Assembly: GCA_914767715.1 (NCBI GenBank)
Contig: OU612068.1
Span: 6,140,001-6,200,000 of the forward strand
Source: Membranipora membranacea
Lineage: Eukaryota > Bryozoa > Gymnolaemata > Cheilostomatida > Membraniporidae
Length of the DNA stretch: 60,000 nt
Direction of reading: 5' to 3'
Shown here piece by piece: positions 27,134 through 40,449 of the stretch; position 1 is the stretch's first letter, and each line of letters starts with the position of its first letter. The notes beneath the pieces were generated by a model, which ran no database searches, was not told the DNA's origin, and was given only the letters and a program-made list of their open reading frames with translations. The position numbers and the translations under genes are program-made.

Positions 27134-27464
27134 CCTGACAGTCAGATATCTGAAAAAAATAACCAAACAATTCTGTTTCCAGAAACATTATTTCAAATTT
27201 TGTGAAAAGCGACCTATGTTTTGAGTCTGGTGTGAAACTTTCTGGGATGAGAAGTCTTGAAGCATAACTAACTACAAAGACCAAATCTGCGCTGCTGTAA
27301 GCTCATATAGTATTAAGAGATACTCCGTTGAAAGTAATAGATATATTTTTAGCATTATCATATCATCAGTTCTAACTGTAATAAACAGGGTCTTGCATTG
27401 CGAGCTTGTCATCATGTCATCCTACTGTCATTGTTACAGTGACTGTTTTACTATATAGGAAAAC

Positions 27465-27514
27465 CACAGGTCTACTCCAAAACCCAAAATCCCAGGTTTT
27501 GGAGTAGACCTGTG
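27465..27514. repeat. Perfect 20-bp inverted repeat (hairpin)
   Basis: The left arm 27465-27484 and right arm 27495-27514 are exact reverse complements around a 10-base spacer. The arms contain GGTCTACTCCAAAACC and its complement. It could be a small foldback element or a hairpin in a transcript; nothing else supports a function. Confidence 0.9.
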
Positions 27515-30299
27515 AGAAAAACCTAATACTAACCAAGGAGAACAGGTTTCTCCTTGTACTTCTAAACTGTCTGATGTTTTGAGATGACTAAGAAAGTAGA
27601 TTAGTGGCTTGCTTGCAATGCCATGATGAGGATGACAAATAAATGCAATTTTTTCAGTCAGCTGCTGCACCACATGCCAGAGGAGAAGTGAGTGGAGGAG
27701 GTTGCAATGTAGTGCTGCAGTGATAAAAAAAAACAATGCAAACAATGGAACTAAAGTTCACCCATCCCCACTGTATTGTTGATAATTAATTAAAATAAGT
27801 GCAAGCAAGCCTAAGCATCATGCATCATCAGACACCTCAAATCCTGCTCGAGTCAATCAACAACAAGTTCACCCAACCCAACTTGACTGTCTATCTATGC
27901 ATCTAACCCCTCACCGTGATGATCTATATATGCATCATGTTTTTAACACCCTTCACTTCATATCATAGTTAGAAGTGATAGTGAGAGAAAGAATACAGCA
28001 GCAAACTCACCAAGATAAAGTTTAGTCTTTTGTTCAGCAAGGTGTTCTTTTCATGCTTCAACTGTCACTCCACTCCAGCTTTTTCACACTGCAAAATGTT
28101 CTGCAGTGAATAATTCTTTAGCATGTAGCTGTGCAGTTGCAGACAATTTCTTTGATGTTTTGACTGCTTCAAGTCATCTTAAAGAATTCACAATAAGTAA
28201 TGACATAACCTTAGATAACCCATAACTGCGTGGGTGGATCATCTGGGCCCCACAAAGCTAAGACACCTCACTGAGACTAGATTTTAAGTGCTGACAACTC
28301 CCACTTCTTACGAACCTCATAAAATAAAATTCCGCATTGTTTCTTACAGGGAGGGTCGGACCCTCCCAGCTTCACTGTTTCCATATAATAAGTTAGGCTT
28401 TGCTATGGTGAAGCGAGTGCTCCAAGCCGTTTTTAACAGCACATTGCAAATAGGATGGTATAAACTATAAGGGTGAGCCACATAATTACAGCCAAACAGC
28501 CATGGAAATACGGTGGTTGTGGTTTGAGGGAGAATAATAATCCAAATTCCATAGAGTTTTCCATTTATTCAGCATGATACTAATATGAACATTGTTTCTT
28601 AAGGAATGACATTGTTTCTCTGTAAAAAATTTTTAACAACACGATGCTTGACATCCCTAATACTTTTCCTGACAGTAAATAGCCGAACACCCAGTCTGGG
28701 TGACCTGGTACTAAGATAGCCATCTACCCTTGTTGCTCATCATTTACAACAGTCATAGGTTCATAAGGTCAAATACCAAGGGTGAACCTTTTAGTATGGT
28801 TAAGGAACAGTAGGACGTCTACTGGCTGGTTGCAATGTTTACTTGAAACCGATGGTATTAGGATTTGTCTTCTGTTATCTCGAGAGAGCATAACTATGTT
28901 CACAAAGTTATTTCCTTGTATCAAAGCTGTTAACAATATTTGTTACAGAAAAATCAGCTCTGATATGGGTCTCTCACTCCCTAATCAGGTGAGTAGGAGG
29001 AGCCAATCGAAGCCAAAATGTTTGAAAATGCTTAAAAATAAAAAGTCTAATATAATAATAATCAAACGCTAGAGGCCACCAAACATCGGCTGAATGAGCA
29101 CCAAATCTTTTGGGGGCTCAGATGTGCAGAGTGATATTTATAGTTCATGTTACCTCCTTGCCATCATCATCATTATATGCCCTTCTTGATGACCGGACAT
29201 ATTGATCATCGTCCGGTAATAAGCCACTTTTAATTGTTTCTCAAAGAAGAAAGAAAAAATATTATATCCTTTCTAACAAGTACTTTATGTCTTAGTATGT
29301 CTTAGCAAGCTTTGGTATAGAGGGGGGGGGGGCGCCTTGGCAGCAAATTTTATGTCTATACTCACGATTTGTGAGTTATCACACATATTGATCTCTAATC
29401 ATCATTCAACAAAATAAATTGCTATTCGTGACACAAGAAATAGAATGGAGATTGCCATCAACCTCTACCTGTTTTAGGGCCTCGAGCGGTTGCTAGCGGG
29501 ATTGTGGCTTTACATATTCCAACACTCCTTTGTCTGTGATAATGGAATGCCACAGCCCACAGATCCTCATTTGCAGCTGTATAAGCCCTCCAACCAGCCT
29601 CAAACACAAAGCATGTGGCATGATGTAAAGTACACAATATTATGATGTTTTTGCTGCATAGTTGTCCTGAGAATGAGCTCCACCATGTTTCCCCAGAGAC
29701 AAAAATAATCACTCGTCTGATTAGAGTTTGATACAAGAGCTAAGCTCTCTGCACTATTGATTGTTGATACCAGGGCATTGCTATGGTGTTACATAATTCA
29801 ACCTGTAACCGAAGGGTCAACAGGATCAAGAGTGAATAATATTGCCGGTTATCAAAACAATTTTCATGTCAAGATAAGGTCATAATGATAAAAGTAAAAC
29901 ATCGGCACATAAAGTGGTATCAAAGATATTAAATACTTATTGGTGGCATGCTAAGTTCAGAGCAACCCCTTATTTATCAGTTCCGCATAGACAAATTTGA
30001 GCTAATCAATTCTTCATAGCCAGACTGAGTGCAGTATTGCTATGAAGGGGTTTTTGCTTCCGTTGTCTGTGTATTTTACGCTGACAACAAAATCTGTGAC
30101 CTCATATCACTGGTGCTTTGTATAGTAGCAGGATGGTGTGGCAGATTTGCGCTGTGTAGAATGTATTATGTAATAATAATATACATAGCCGGATGCTGTC
30201 AAAACAGGATTCCAATTTGCCTTGATGTCACAGAATAATTATGTCCCAACTTGGTGACATGTTGTTGCCAAAAGATTTCGAACTGTAATTTGAACCTAA

Positions 30300-30348
30300 A
30301 ACCTATTGGTAAAGGAGGAGGTAAAACCTATTGGTAGAGGAGGAGCTA
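30300..30348. repeat. Two-copy 24-bp tandem repeat
   Basis: The unit AACCTATTGGTAAAGGAGGA is followed 24 bases later by a copy with one A-to-G change. It is a simple local duplication in non-coding sequence. Confidence 0.85.
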
Positions 30349-32219
30349 GAGTTTAATTAATCCTGGACTGAAAAATAGATGCATATGAGAAATATAGGAA
30401 ATTCAATTAAACTGCGAATTCAGCAATGTCGGCAATATATATGGACTTTTTCTCAGCTGTATACACTTCAGTTCTTCAATATTTTGCTGTCCAGTCTCTA
30501 ATCCGAACCATTGGCTACTTGAAGCTTATCAAGCCAGCGAGGAGGGTTAGGGGTAAGAACTATGAATGACAAGTCTTTTATATTACAACAAATGGGATAC
30601 TCCACTCCTAGAAACTATCGATAAGCCATCATCAGCCACCCTTGTCATCAATCGATTATGTACCATGACCCTACAAGATCCACTTTCCCCAACAGTTAGG
30701 AGAGAGACTATTGCTTTCCAGTTTGATTGATGTAATTTGTCTTGTTATAAATTTAATTTTACCCTAGTTGACTTTTCGGTGGTTTAGGAGGAAACCAGGA
30801 CATTAAAAGCTCATCTAGTGGTAGCCAAAATATACTGGTAGAAGGAACCTGTTATATATCCTGATCTGCCGTTCAGTGATAACAAAAATGTGCTGAGGTC
30901 AAAAAGAAGCACTAAATACAGCGCCTAAGGATATGATTTAATGCATGCTTTGTTGTCATGTAAATCTACGAATCAAATTTACATCTCGGAAGGCATATAA
31001 TTTGTTCTTCATTTACAGAGGGGTAATGGGCAATGGGCGGGCTCATTATTTCTCGCACACTTGAGCTCACAATAGCATTGAAGAGCCAATTGAGCCCAGC
31101 GATCCGTAGTGCTAACCCCAGACAACAATGTGATTAGTAAGTCATTCAAGGACAAGCCCGCAGAGAGCAGGTCATTCACGGACATCTCACCCAGTAGCAC
31201 TGTACTAACTATATTAATCATGGAGACAAAGCGTAGATTATCGGTTCACGCCAGGACAGCTACCAGGTTACGAGCTCTGCCCCACTGCAGCCGAGGATCT
31301 TGTTGTTTGGCATCCAGCAAAGATGTCTCAGCGGTTATTAGTTTTTTGTTCTATATAAACTGAAGGATAATCTGAAATGGTATCAGTCAAGTTTTGAATC
31401 TCCTAGGGAGATGTCTCAGAGATTGAAGCAGGCATGGAGATAATCTTAGGCAAGTAAACGAAGTGAACAGACAGATAGCCTCACAACTAGTCTCTCTTCA
31501 GCGGAGTAGAAGTTGGTGTGACGGATTATCGTACCTGACAGTAACACTAAATGGCTCTCTTAGTCTAAATCCGGATAATGTAAGTATTTTTCGTTTTCAG
31601 ATATTTAGCCGTTCAATCCCTGTAAGAAGACTTGTTTCCTCGGTGGTTATGTCATTTGGTATTTTTTATCGACAGTTCATCTAAATGGATAATCTGAATA
31701 GCATGGAATAGTTTGAAATACTAGCTTGTATAAGAAAAACTGTATTTCATTTGCATTTCTAAAACTGCGGTTTTCGAGTAGACTAAAATTGATACGAAGA
31801 TATTGCCCATTTTATGGATATGGAGTTCTCCCAAGTGAAACGGAGTGATGGATATATGTCTCCATGCACCGTCCTCAGTATATCTCAAGGGGTCGGGTTA
31901 AACAAAATTACCGGTTGAAGGACTTGACTATCCCACATTAATCAAGCTTACTCTAGGAAAATTACTATAATGTCTTTGATCCCGGAGTTCAGCAGAGGTT
32001 TGGTCTACTCTGTAATTCACTACCCATCTATCTCTCCAGGGTCTGTATAAGTCCTGTACCAGATCAAAGGGCTTCATGAGATAAAAATTTCAAACTGCCA
32101 TTTATTTGGATTTGCGTCAGCTTGTTTTGTATATATGTAAGCTGGTATAGGGTATAGGTTTTTTTACATCCTTGCGGATCAAAGTTTTTGGCCAGACTAA
32201 TTTAATTTTTGGATAGTTT

Positions 32220-32290
32220 TTTGCTTCTTACTGGTAATGTCTGGAGACCAAGCTTTTGCTTCTTACTTGTAATGTCTGGAGACCAAGCTT
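32220..32290. repeat. Two-copy 35-bp tandem repeat
   Basis: A unit beginning TTGCTTCTTAC and ending GGAGACCAAGCTT occurs twice at a 35-base period with one substitution. It indicates a recent local duplication in non-coding sequence. Confidence 0.87.
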
Positions 32291-34825
32291 ACATGACGCT
32301 GCATATATTCACATGCCTAGAGGGAACACAGCTCAGAAAGTGCATTTGATGAATGGTTATCCAGTAGATGGTCCTTCTTCTCATCACCGGGTATACATTC
32401 ATCCAATGTTCTGTCACAAAAATCAGCTTCAACAGGAGATTTCTGTCAATATTCCAGTTAAGTTGCCAATCACTGGTAGCAACAGGCGGCACATCCGGGC
32501 CTTGTTGTGGACCATCTGGGAAACCCAGCCTTGTTGTTCTGTTGTTTGTTGACGCCTGCTTAGTATGGTAATGCCGAGTAGAGGAAGACGTATTCCCTGC
32601 ATCAAAAGTACACTCGGAATGCGCTTCGGTGAATGTCAACGCCTCAAGAACAACTGGGAACTTAGAGCACGACCTCTGTCTCTCTGAGGTTTACCCTTTT
32701 CAACAAAAATGATGGGTGTAGCAATTCAAACTACAGTCATTATGGGAACTTTAATTTCTTTGTCAAATCCCATGCACATCAGGCTAGACAAGTGTTGTTT
32801 GCCCTGGCTTGCTGCGTTAGCAGTTACTAATGAGTTATGCCTTGATTTTGACCTTATTGTTATTTTTCTATTGTAGATTGGGCTGAACTGACGGTGACTC
32901 TAACCTTGAAAAGCGATAGTTGATACTACAGTGTATTTGTAAGATAAAGAAATGAATTATACTATTGTGGTTAACCTGCAGGTCAATAGGAATGGACAAG
33001 CCAGCTTGAATGTCGGCCGATCCGGTAAAATACTGCATTACAAGCAGGATGTGTGAGGAAAGAAGCTCACAAATAAGCTGTCGGCATTTTACTCAGCATC
33101 ATTTCAATTATTTGCACAGCAACTCAAGTAAATCAGGCTAATTCATCAATGAGCCCTATCATCTATCAGCAAGAAGTTCCGCACAAAGTCAATCCTATAC
33201 TTTGTTGTGCCAAAAGAGGATAACCCGTAATAAAATATGGTACTTGTATTACTACAAAGTGACTCACCAACTTCCATGGTGCTCCTTAGAGAAATTATTC
33301 AGTATTAACCAATGTCAGACATTGACAGCAACATGGCATCATGTTGACAGCTGATCGCAGGTGCTCCCACCCTGAACATAGCTCAACAGGTATATTACTC
33401 AGGATATCATTATCAAATCTCAGACTATCAGCAGACCGTCTCACCACTGTGTTCGACTTTTACATAGTATGTAGCTGAGTCACATGTTAGAAATAACACT
33501 CATTTCATAAATATGCCTCTATCGGCAGCTATTTTTGCACCTATAGTTCTATATATTGTTAATAATCCTTATGATTCCTGCACCAATCTACCTCACTTTA
33601 ATGGATCTCTCCTTTTATGAGTTGTGAATATCAAAGCATTACAATTTTGTTGTATTTATTCCTATTCATACCACAAGTTATACTCAGGGTTTATCAGAGA
33701 AATTATCCTCTCATGTAACATTTTATGACTACGCCTAAAGCCAGTATTACTCTGCGAGCAATATTGATCAAATTTGTGCCATATCATTTCTATATTTGAA
33801 GCTGTTCCTGATTGATGTTTATCATAAACTCAATCAGGAATAGCTCATAGTGTGCCTGTGTCTCTCTCTGCGCCGATAGGGAATACAATGCTTGGATGCG
33901 GGCAGGCTTGCATTACCCCCTCACTGTATCTGCTATCGGGTCAGAGTTGGAGCTATGTATCTATCTCATAGTGTGACTATGTCTAGTTATCAATGTTTTG
34001 TGCCAAATGTCTACGCCAGAATTCTTGCTGCCATACGCTATACATCATAGCAAAGTCACTTTATCAATGCAATTTTTGTACAAAGTTATTTTTATTAGTG
34101 TGTTTCTTGCTTGTGTGGTCTGGATGTGTGGATTGTGAGTGATGTGCTTGTGTGTTTTTCAATTTTGTTATTATGTGAGAACGAGAAGCTTATAATGTTT
34201 TACAAGTACCAAATTTTATCATGAAGTTATTACTTTTGACTCTAATCTTTCAGCAATTAATAAATCCTCAAGAGCAAGGCCATTTAAATCAATGTTATTA
34301 TTTGTTCAGCTTTTGTCGAACAACAGCGAAAATGATAATTATGTCTGCTGACATGAAAAAGAACATACATAGCCTATTGATTACAGCCGATTAAATAATA
34401 GTTTCAAAATTTAATGATTGGTTTTAATTATGCACAATTAGGTAATCACTAAACAAGTTTATATCGATTCCATGTTCCACAAAAATAAAGGCCAGACTGT
34501 GCCTTGGTGACAATGAGTACATTGAACCAAGACAATGACCAGTTCGGCTTTCAGTAAAAATTTTCGTTGAGCAAGATTAGTAAATTTAATTCTTCCAACA
34601 ATACACTCGAACAACATCAACAAAAAAACACACACTCGCATGGTGTGTGGGATTAGCTGCTCTTTATTCGGTGGTGTGTGGTCAGTGCGCAGCAACCAAG
34701 TCAGTCAATAGCTGCCAGTAATCAGCTGCTTCAGTTACGGAAACGCCCCGTAGGAATATAGCACTGTATCACGCTGTTACACTGACCTGAGGGCTTCTCT
34801 CTGAGCAGTAGGAATAGAATAAGAT

Positions 34826-37800
34826 ATGGCTACAGACTACCTGAATCGGATGTACTGGCCTAAGAGAGGTCCGGAGGCTGGAGGGGAAGCAAGGTGATCA
34901 TCAATATAAATCATATTTTATATATATGACATGATTGTTTTATCATTTATTTTTGTTTGTGTAGGTCTCATATGTCCAAGTGACTTGATCGGGCGAATAA
35001 AAATTGAAACATAAGTTGACTTATGTATTGGCATGGATGCCCATTGATGATAACATACAATACATTCTGCTAAACCAGGTATTCCACTGCATTGTCAGTA
35101 GATCCTGCCTTATCTTGGAGTTGGACCAATTAGGATCAAGTTCAGTTCTGAAAGCATCCAGAACACTTCCCTTAGAAAGGCCATTTTTATGGTTTACAAA
35201 TTTGTAACAGATTGGAAACTTATTACTACTAGAGTACTAATAAGATCCTTAAAATTTAGAACTTATTATAGTTGCCTCTACCACTGTACAGTGTCACATG
35301 GGCTCGTCTATTTTGATTTGGTCCGCTACACTCCTCATCGGGGTGTATCAAACTGCTCGCTAGTGCCGGTAAATTTAGGAAGTGGTTAAATTTTGCTTGA
35401 CGCAGTATTTTACTATTAAATTCACAATCTGATATAAATGTAAGAGAGAGGGGAGATTTCAAATATTTCCCAGCATATTTTAATATCTGGGGCAATGAAT
35501 CAGACCACAAATCAAAACAATCAAACACACATTTCCACACTGGCCTGACGCAGCCCTAAACCAAGGTCACAAAATACAATTAACCAGTCACCACAAAACT
35601 ACCATCCACCAATGCATTTTTAGTATTTTAGTATCTTTCATCCGACCTCCCGCGTCAAGGTCCTTCTCTTTTGATTGCTTTTGTTTGAGGCCGACTTTAG
35701 ACATTGAATTCAAGGCTGAAAGTTGCTTTGTGGTCAATGCCACCTTTTAATTGTTGAAAGAGTGAGAGGAGGGACGGGGTGGGGGGGGGGAAGGGGTGAG
35801 AGGAAACCATTTTTCACTGCCAGTAACGTTTTCAAAGAAACTCATTACACCTACGTTGATAAGATCAACCCCATTGACAGGTTCATGACATATTCTTATC
35901 CCCGCATCCTGCTACGATACAATTTTTCTTTTCCAGGACAACGTATGGAAAGACAATAGCTCTAACAGCCCATCTAAGACGTCAGAACGAACTAGGGCAA
36001 AAATGGACTCCAGACCAACCAGATAGCTTTGGCGATCAAATACAGGTAGTCTGTTCAAAGGTCTTCTCTCACTAGATTTACACATCATGTGGTACTTCTT
36101 ATAACTAGTGTAATACCAGCATAAAATTTATCGATGCTGATTCATTCCATAGCGATGAGAAGTTCATGCGAAATTACTCGAATCCAATTTAATGTAATAA
36201 AAACTTTGAAACTAAGAAACTAAAGGCTAAAAGCTAAAAGCTAAAAGCTAAGAAGCTCTTGGTTCCAGCAAATTTATAGAGCAAAATAGTATCACATCTT
36301 GCAGGCTTGTCTGGTCCGGAAGCAGGATTTAGAAAACTGGCTTCTAATTGAGATGTCAATGATCATGTGTCAGTAATCTTGATACAATCGCAATACATAT
36401 AAAAATATATTGAACTTTGATTGTCATCATGATTTCATCATTGGAATTGGGGGAATAACATTAAAAATACGAGAGTCATATACATCGGGTTGAAGATCTG
36501 AGTGGCTTAATTGGGTCTTGTCCTCACATTACCAATCTTTCATCCTTTGCCCTCGGATATAGATGTTATATTGTATCAATAGCCGACATTTTATGGTAAA
36601 TTTAAAAACAGTAAACCAGCTCATAAATTAATTATGTCTGAGACTGACATTATGCCTTGACAAGAGAGGTCAGTGCCCCAAAATTTACATGATTAAATCA
36701 GACTTTTACTTAGCTTTGAATAATACACTAATAGTAAACCAATTAAAGACACGTCACTACAATAAGATAAATGATCAACAGTTCGGTTGATTTGTAAGTT
36801 GGCATAAAACTTCGAGGAGTAATCTTCAAGCCGCCCTCAACTTCAATGGCTGTTGCTAAGCGATCTAGCTCTAGCACTATTGGGTAGAGCACAGCAAGAC
36901 CGCCAGAAACTCATTAACAAACTCAACCTTTTCAACTTAATAGAAGCAAAGTTGTACTCCTATATCCGTGTTTAAAAAAATCTCAGATCTAAATTTTGAC
37001 AGTTACTACGATTCCCTCCAAACAGAGCCCGGCTGAGTGGAGTAACCTGAACACAAACGTGAATATTGTATGCAGCCTATTACAGTTCCACCAACCTTAT
37101 CAATTTTTCCGGAAAATGAAATTTAATGACAAATGCGTGAATTCTGATTCCGGATTCTCGTATTATGTAAGAGGTTGTAGAATTTCGGGTTCACTAAGCC
37201 TCCTATTACGACGGAACAAGCCATGTGTTCTATATGCATGCATGAAAGCTTCGTCAATCCTTATAAATGTCCCACAACCTGACCCGGAACATGTACTTCC
37301 GTACTCTATACATCCGTGTTTGTTACACGACTCACAAGGCGAGCACAGAGCTATAGTAGAGGATAAAGTACATGTGCCTGTATGTATACTGTATACATGC
37401 TTCTCCTCATTTTATACATCAACTTTCATCATCAACTGTACACATATTAAATAATCTGAATATAATGGTGCAAAAAAACCGGACTTCCGTTCTCCCTTAC
37501 CTATAAGAAGCCTACATGGTGCTCACAGGTTAATCCCCTTGACTCTCTGCCCCAATTTCCTCGAGTCTAGACGACATCAATCCTACTTTGTGGTGTGGAC
37601 CAACCACCACAACCACAATATGCTTTGGCTGTAACCCTGGATCTGGCACAAGCAATCCTGCTCCTGCATCCAATTGATAGTTGTGTGCGTAAGTTGAGCA
37701 CAAATGTTGCAACGTTGAGATAATACATGAAAGCCTGATCATATGCCATGCAAATTGGACTACTGAATGAAGTTGGCCTAAAATTTCGGCATATTCCATA

Positions 37801-39680
37801 TTCATGCTGTATATGATGTGGAAGATTTGCATAATGAAGACTTCGGTTTAGCGTATATCCATGACATTTGTCGTCTTAGAAGCAAAACACCCTACCACTT
37901 AAGGACAACGGAGCAGATTTGTGCTACGATAATTATGACTTAGCAAAACATGGCACAAGATAATTCTTTGAAGTTTGTGAGCCGTCAGATTTCCTGGCTG
38001 ACCATATTATACTAAAAAGCCAAGTGTAAGTACTGCTCAGTGCAAATGATAATAAATACCATACAAGATGTCTTCATTGGAGCCAATCTTTGTTCTGGTG
38101 TCACATTATCAATCTTCAAGTGCAAAGTGATAAGCAGCTACGCTAGAACACAGCTCAACTAAAAAAGGAAGACGCACAAAGACAAAAATTCAAGGGTTTC
38201 TTTCTCCATCTTAAAACTTAAATCTTGATGAACCAGCAAAAAATAAGAAAACAAATGGTAATAGATAAAAAAAAAACAATTTAATCAGCGTTAAGACAAG
38301 CATCATATTATTATTAGCCTTCATATCTTCAACTGTCTGACAAGACGACAAGACAAAAGTCAAATCGCTGGAGATTACGATGAGAAGTATTTCAATAAAT
38401 TTATAACCTTTTCACTCGTTATGAACAGGATGAAACTACACCCCATCGACCAACAATTTGACAAACAAACTGCTGAGAAAACTAGGTTTTGCACACATGT
38501 ATTGAGTTAGTCAAACATTGTATCCAGAGTGATCCAATCAAATAAGTTTGAATCACCATATGGATATGATTGTGGCTCAATAATATCTTATACTAATACT
38601 TTAATTTCCCTTTTCCAGCATACACCACAAAGAGCAGGTTCTCGGATGTTACACAGACGCCTGCCCAACCTATCACAATCGGCTCCTGAGGATTACTTGG
38701 CTAAGTATGATGATAAGTACCGATACACAATGAACAGAGTGAGAGGCATTCAGTCACAGGTGCCCCTTTCTGAGATCATGGATCCAACTAGTCAGCAGGT
38801 GGGTGACACTCTATATTTATGGAGAGTAAAGTGTCGACATAGTTGCCGGGCACAAGCATAACATTACTTAGGTTTTGAAAAAAAGCGATAGACACAGAGT
38901 TCAAGTTTCAGTCCAAGACACCGTTTTTATTAGGTTGACCCGAGATGTGTCACCAGGTTGTACAGCTAATTTTTTTTTACTTGTGACTTTGAAAGGTGAA
39001 ATGGATTACAGCATCTTTCAAAGTGGTTATCGAAGATTCACAATTTTGAGTTTTTCTGTTTCAGAGCAGTCCATCAAGGTTACATGATCAAACTTTTTAG
39101 TAATCTTATGCAAAAATGGCTTGTTATGAGTAACAGATTGACATTTGTTGTAGATATCATTGAGAGGAACACCAGGGACTGATGCTAGGACAGGAAAACC
39201 CCTGGAAGATTACAGGTAACATAATCCTATGTACAAAACTAATCCATTGATATCAAATTTAAGAAAAGAGTAGACTTTGGCTTAATCAAGATAAACTCAA
39301 AACATATCATAGAAAACAAATCAGAAAACTTTTCAACGCATATGATGGTGATAACATGTCATAATATTCCATTGTGATGCATTGTGGGACTTTTTAGGTT
39401 GAGGCTTGGTCGGGCTGGTGGAGTATGGAAGCATGTCAAGGAGGTACTACAGGGCAGAGGGAATAATATCATGTATGTGGATGGAGAGCGTGGTATAGAG
39501 GAGAACCGGCCTACGAGGAGGCGACAGCTTCATGTTACCTCGCGTCAAAGTATGCCAGAGTTCAGTACTACCAGTAAACCACCAACAGGGTTGGGGGCAA
39601 CATATCCCCGTAACAACCCTCTCATGTCAACAGACGAGTACAGAGGCATAGAATCTGCAAACTGGAATGTCATGAGATGA
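34826..39680 (+). CDS. Unrecognised basic protein, five exons
   Basis: Exons 34826-34893, 35937-36045, 38619-38798, 39154-39215 and 39398-39680 join with phases 2, 0, 0 and 2 into 233 residues, from MATDYLNRMYWPKRG to SANWNVMR. The protein is basic, rich in Arg, Gln, Tyr and Pro, and has no signal peptide or membrane segment. Short charged blocks (EDYLAKYDDKYRYTMNRVRG, RPTRRRQLHV) alternate with proline- and serine-rich linkers. The composition resembles small cytoskeleton- or axoneme-associated proteins, but I cannot assign a family and make no functional claim. The phase-consistent exons and conventional splice sites make a real gene likely. The 2.6-kb intron at 36046-38618 contains an unspliced 152-codon frame that I did not accept as a gene. 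Confidence 0.75.
36228..36258. repeat. Short tandem repeat, GCTAAAA units
   Basis: About four 7-base units (CTAAAAG) occur in the second intron of the plus-strand orphan gene. It is a simple repeat. Confidence 0.8.
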
Positions 39681-40449
39681 AATTAAGTTCGATCGAACTC
39701 TGAAACTTGCTCAAACCTACTACCCCTGCTCAAGCATGTTGAAGCTTACGCTTTGGTTGTTTTTTCTAATGTTCTTGCCAATTTTTATATCAGTATGGCT
39801 GGATTAGTTCCATTTCTATCCTTGCATGGCGAGACGGGGTGCGTATGATTGAATACAGGAATTCTTTTGTTTAATCCATAAAATGGATAAATAATCTAAA
39901 ATAATGATTGAATATTTTATCACAGAGAGTTGTCTTCTCATGTAGACTTGCAAGCAAGAGTTGAGTTTTTGGATATATTTATCGATGACGTGTCATTATT
40001 ATGGAGCAGCCATTGACAGCTTTGATGCCTCGTCAAATTTCATCAACGGCTTATCAAGTTATGCAACCAAATGTGGCAACAGATGCAATCTGTTGGCACT
40101 TTTTTCCAAGTTATATTATACACAGAACTCATTTGCCATCCTGAACCACATAGTGGTTTTTGAGTACTAAAAAACTAGGGTGATTTAAAGTTTTTCACTT
40201 GTTTTTGTGATCATAACTATATAACAGTCTCATCAACTGACAGGTTGCATAATTCTCATTGTCTCAGTTGTTTTTTATTTTTAGAAATGAATCATTTCAG
40301 TAAAGATTGTTGTAAAAAAAGATAGATAATGCAATGAAAGAGCAATAAATATACAGAAAAAAAAAATTTTCTATGACAGTGTCTTACAAGGTCAAACAGC
40401 CTCTGTTTGACTCTGTAGGTGAATGTATCATTGAGGTGGGATACCCAGT
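39681..40449. other. Intergenic region between convergent 3' ends
   Basis: About 770 AT-rich bases separate the stop of the plus-strand orphan gene from the VPS51 stop. I see no coding signal. It must carry both polyadenylation regions. Confidence 0.5.

Larger units (their letters stand above)
27134..34825. other. 7.7-kb gene-poor region between divergent genes
   Basis: It lies between the unrecognised minus-strand gene and the orphan plus-strand gene. I see a perfect hairpin at 27465-27514, short tandem repeats at 30300 and 32220, a G-run at 29322, and a possible broken reading frame at 31009-31330. Other open frames here, including 32289-32639 (116 codons), overlap frames on the opposite strand and have no supported splice sites or known motifs. 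Confidence 0.5.

Noticed and set aside
32289-32639. 116-codon minus-strand frame with two overlapping plus-strand frames
   Set aside because: Open on both strands with no domain, splice sites or repeats that would identify a gene or transposon protein.
36996-37454. 152-codon plus-strand open frame
   Set aside because: It lies in an intron of the orphan gene, lacks recognisable motifs, and has no splice or start context. The composition is not distinguishable from chance.
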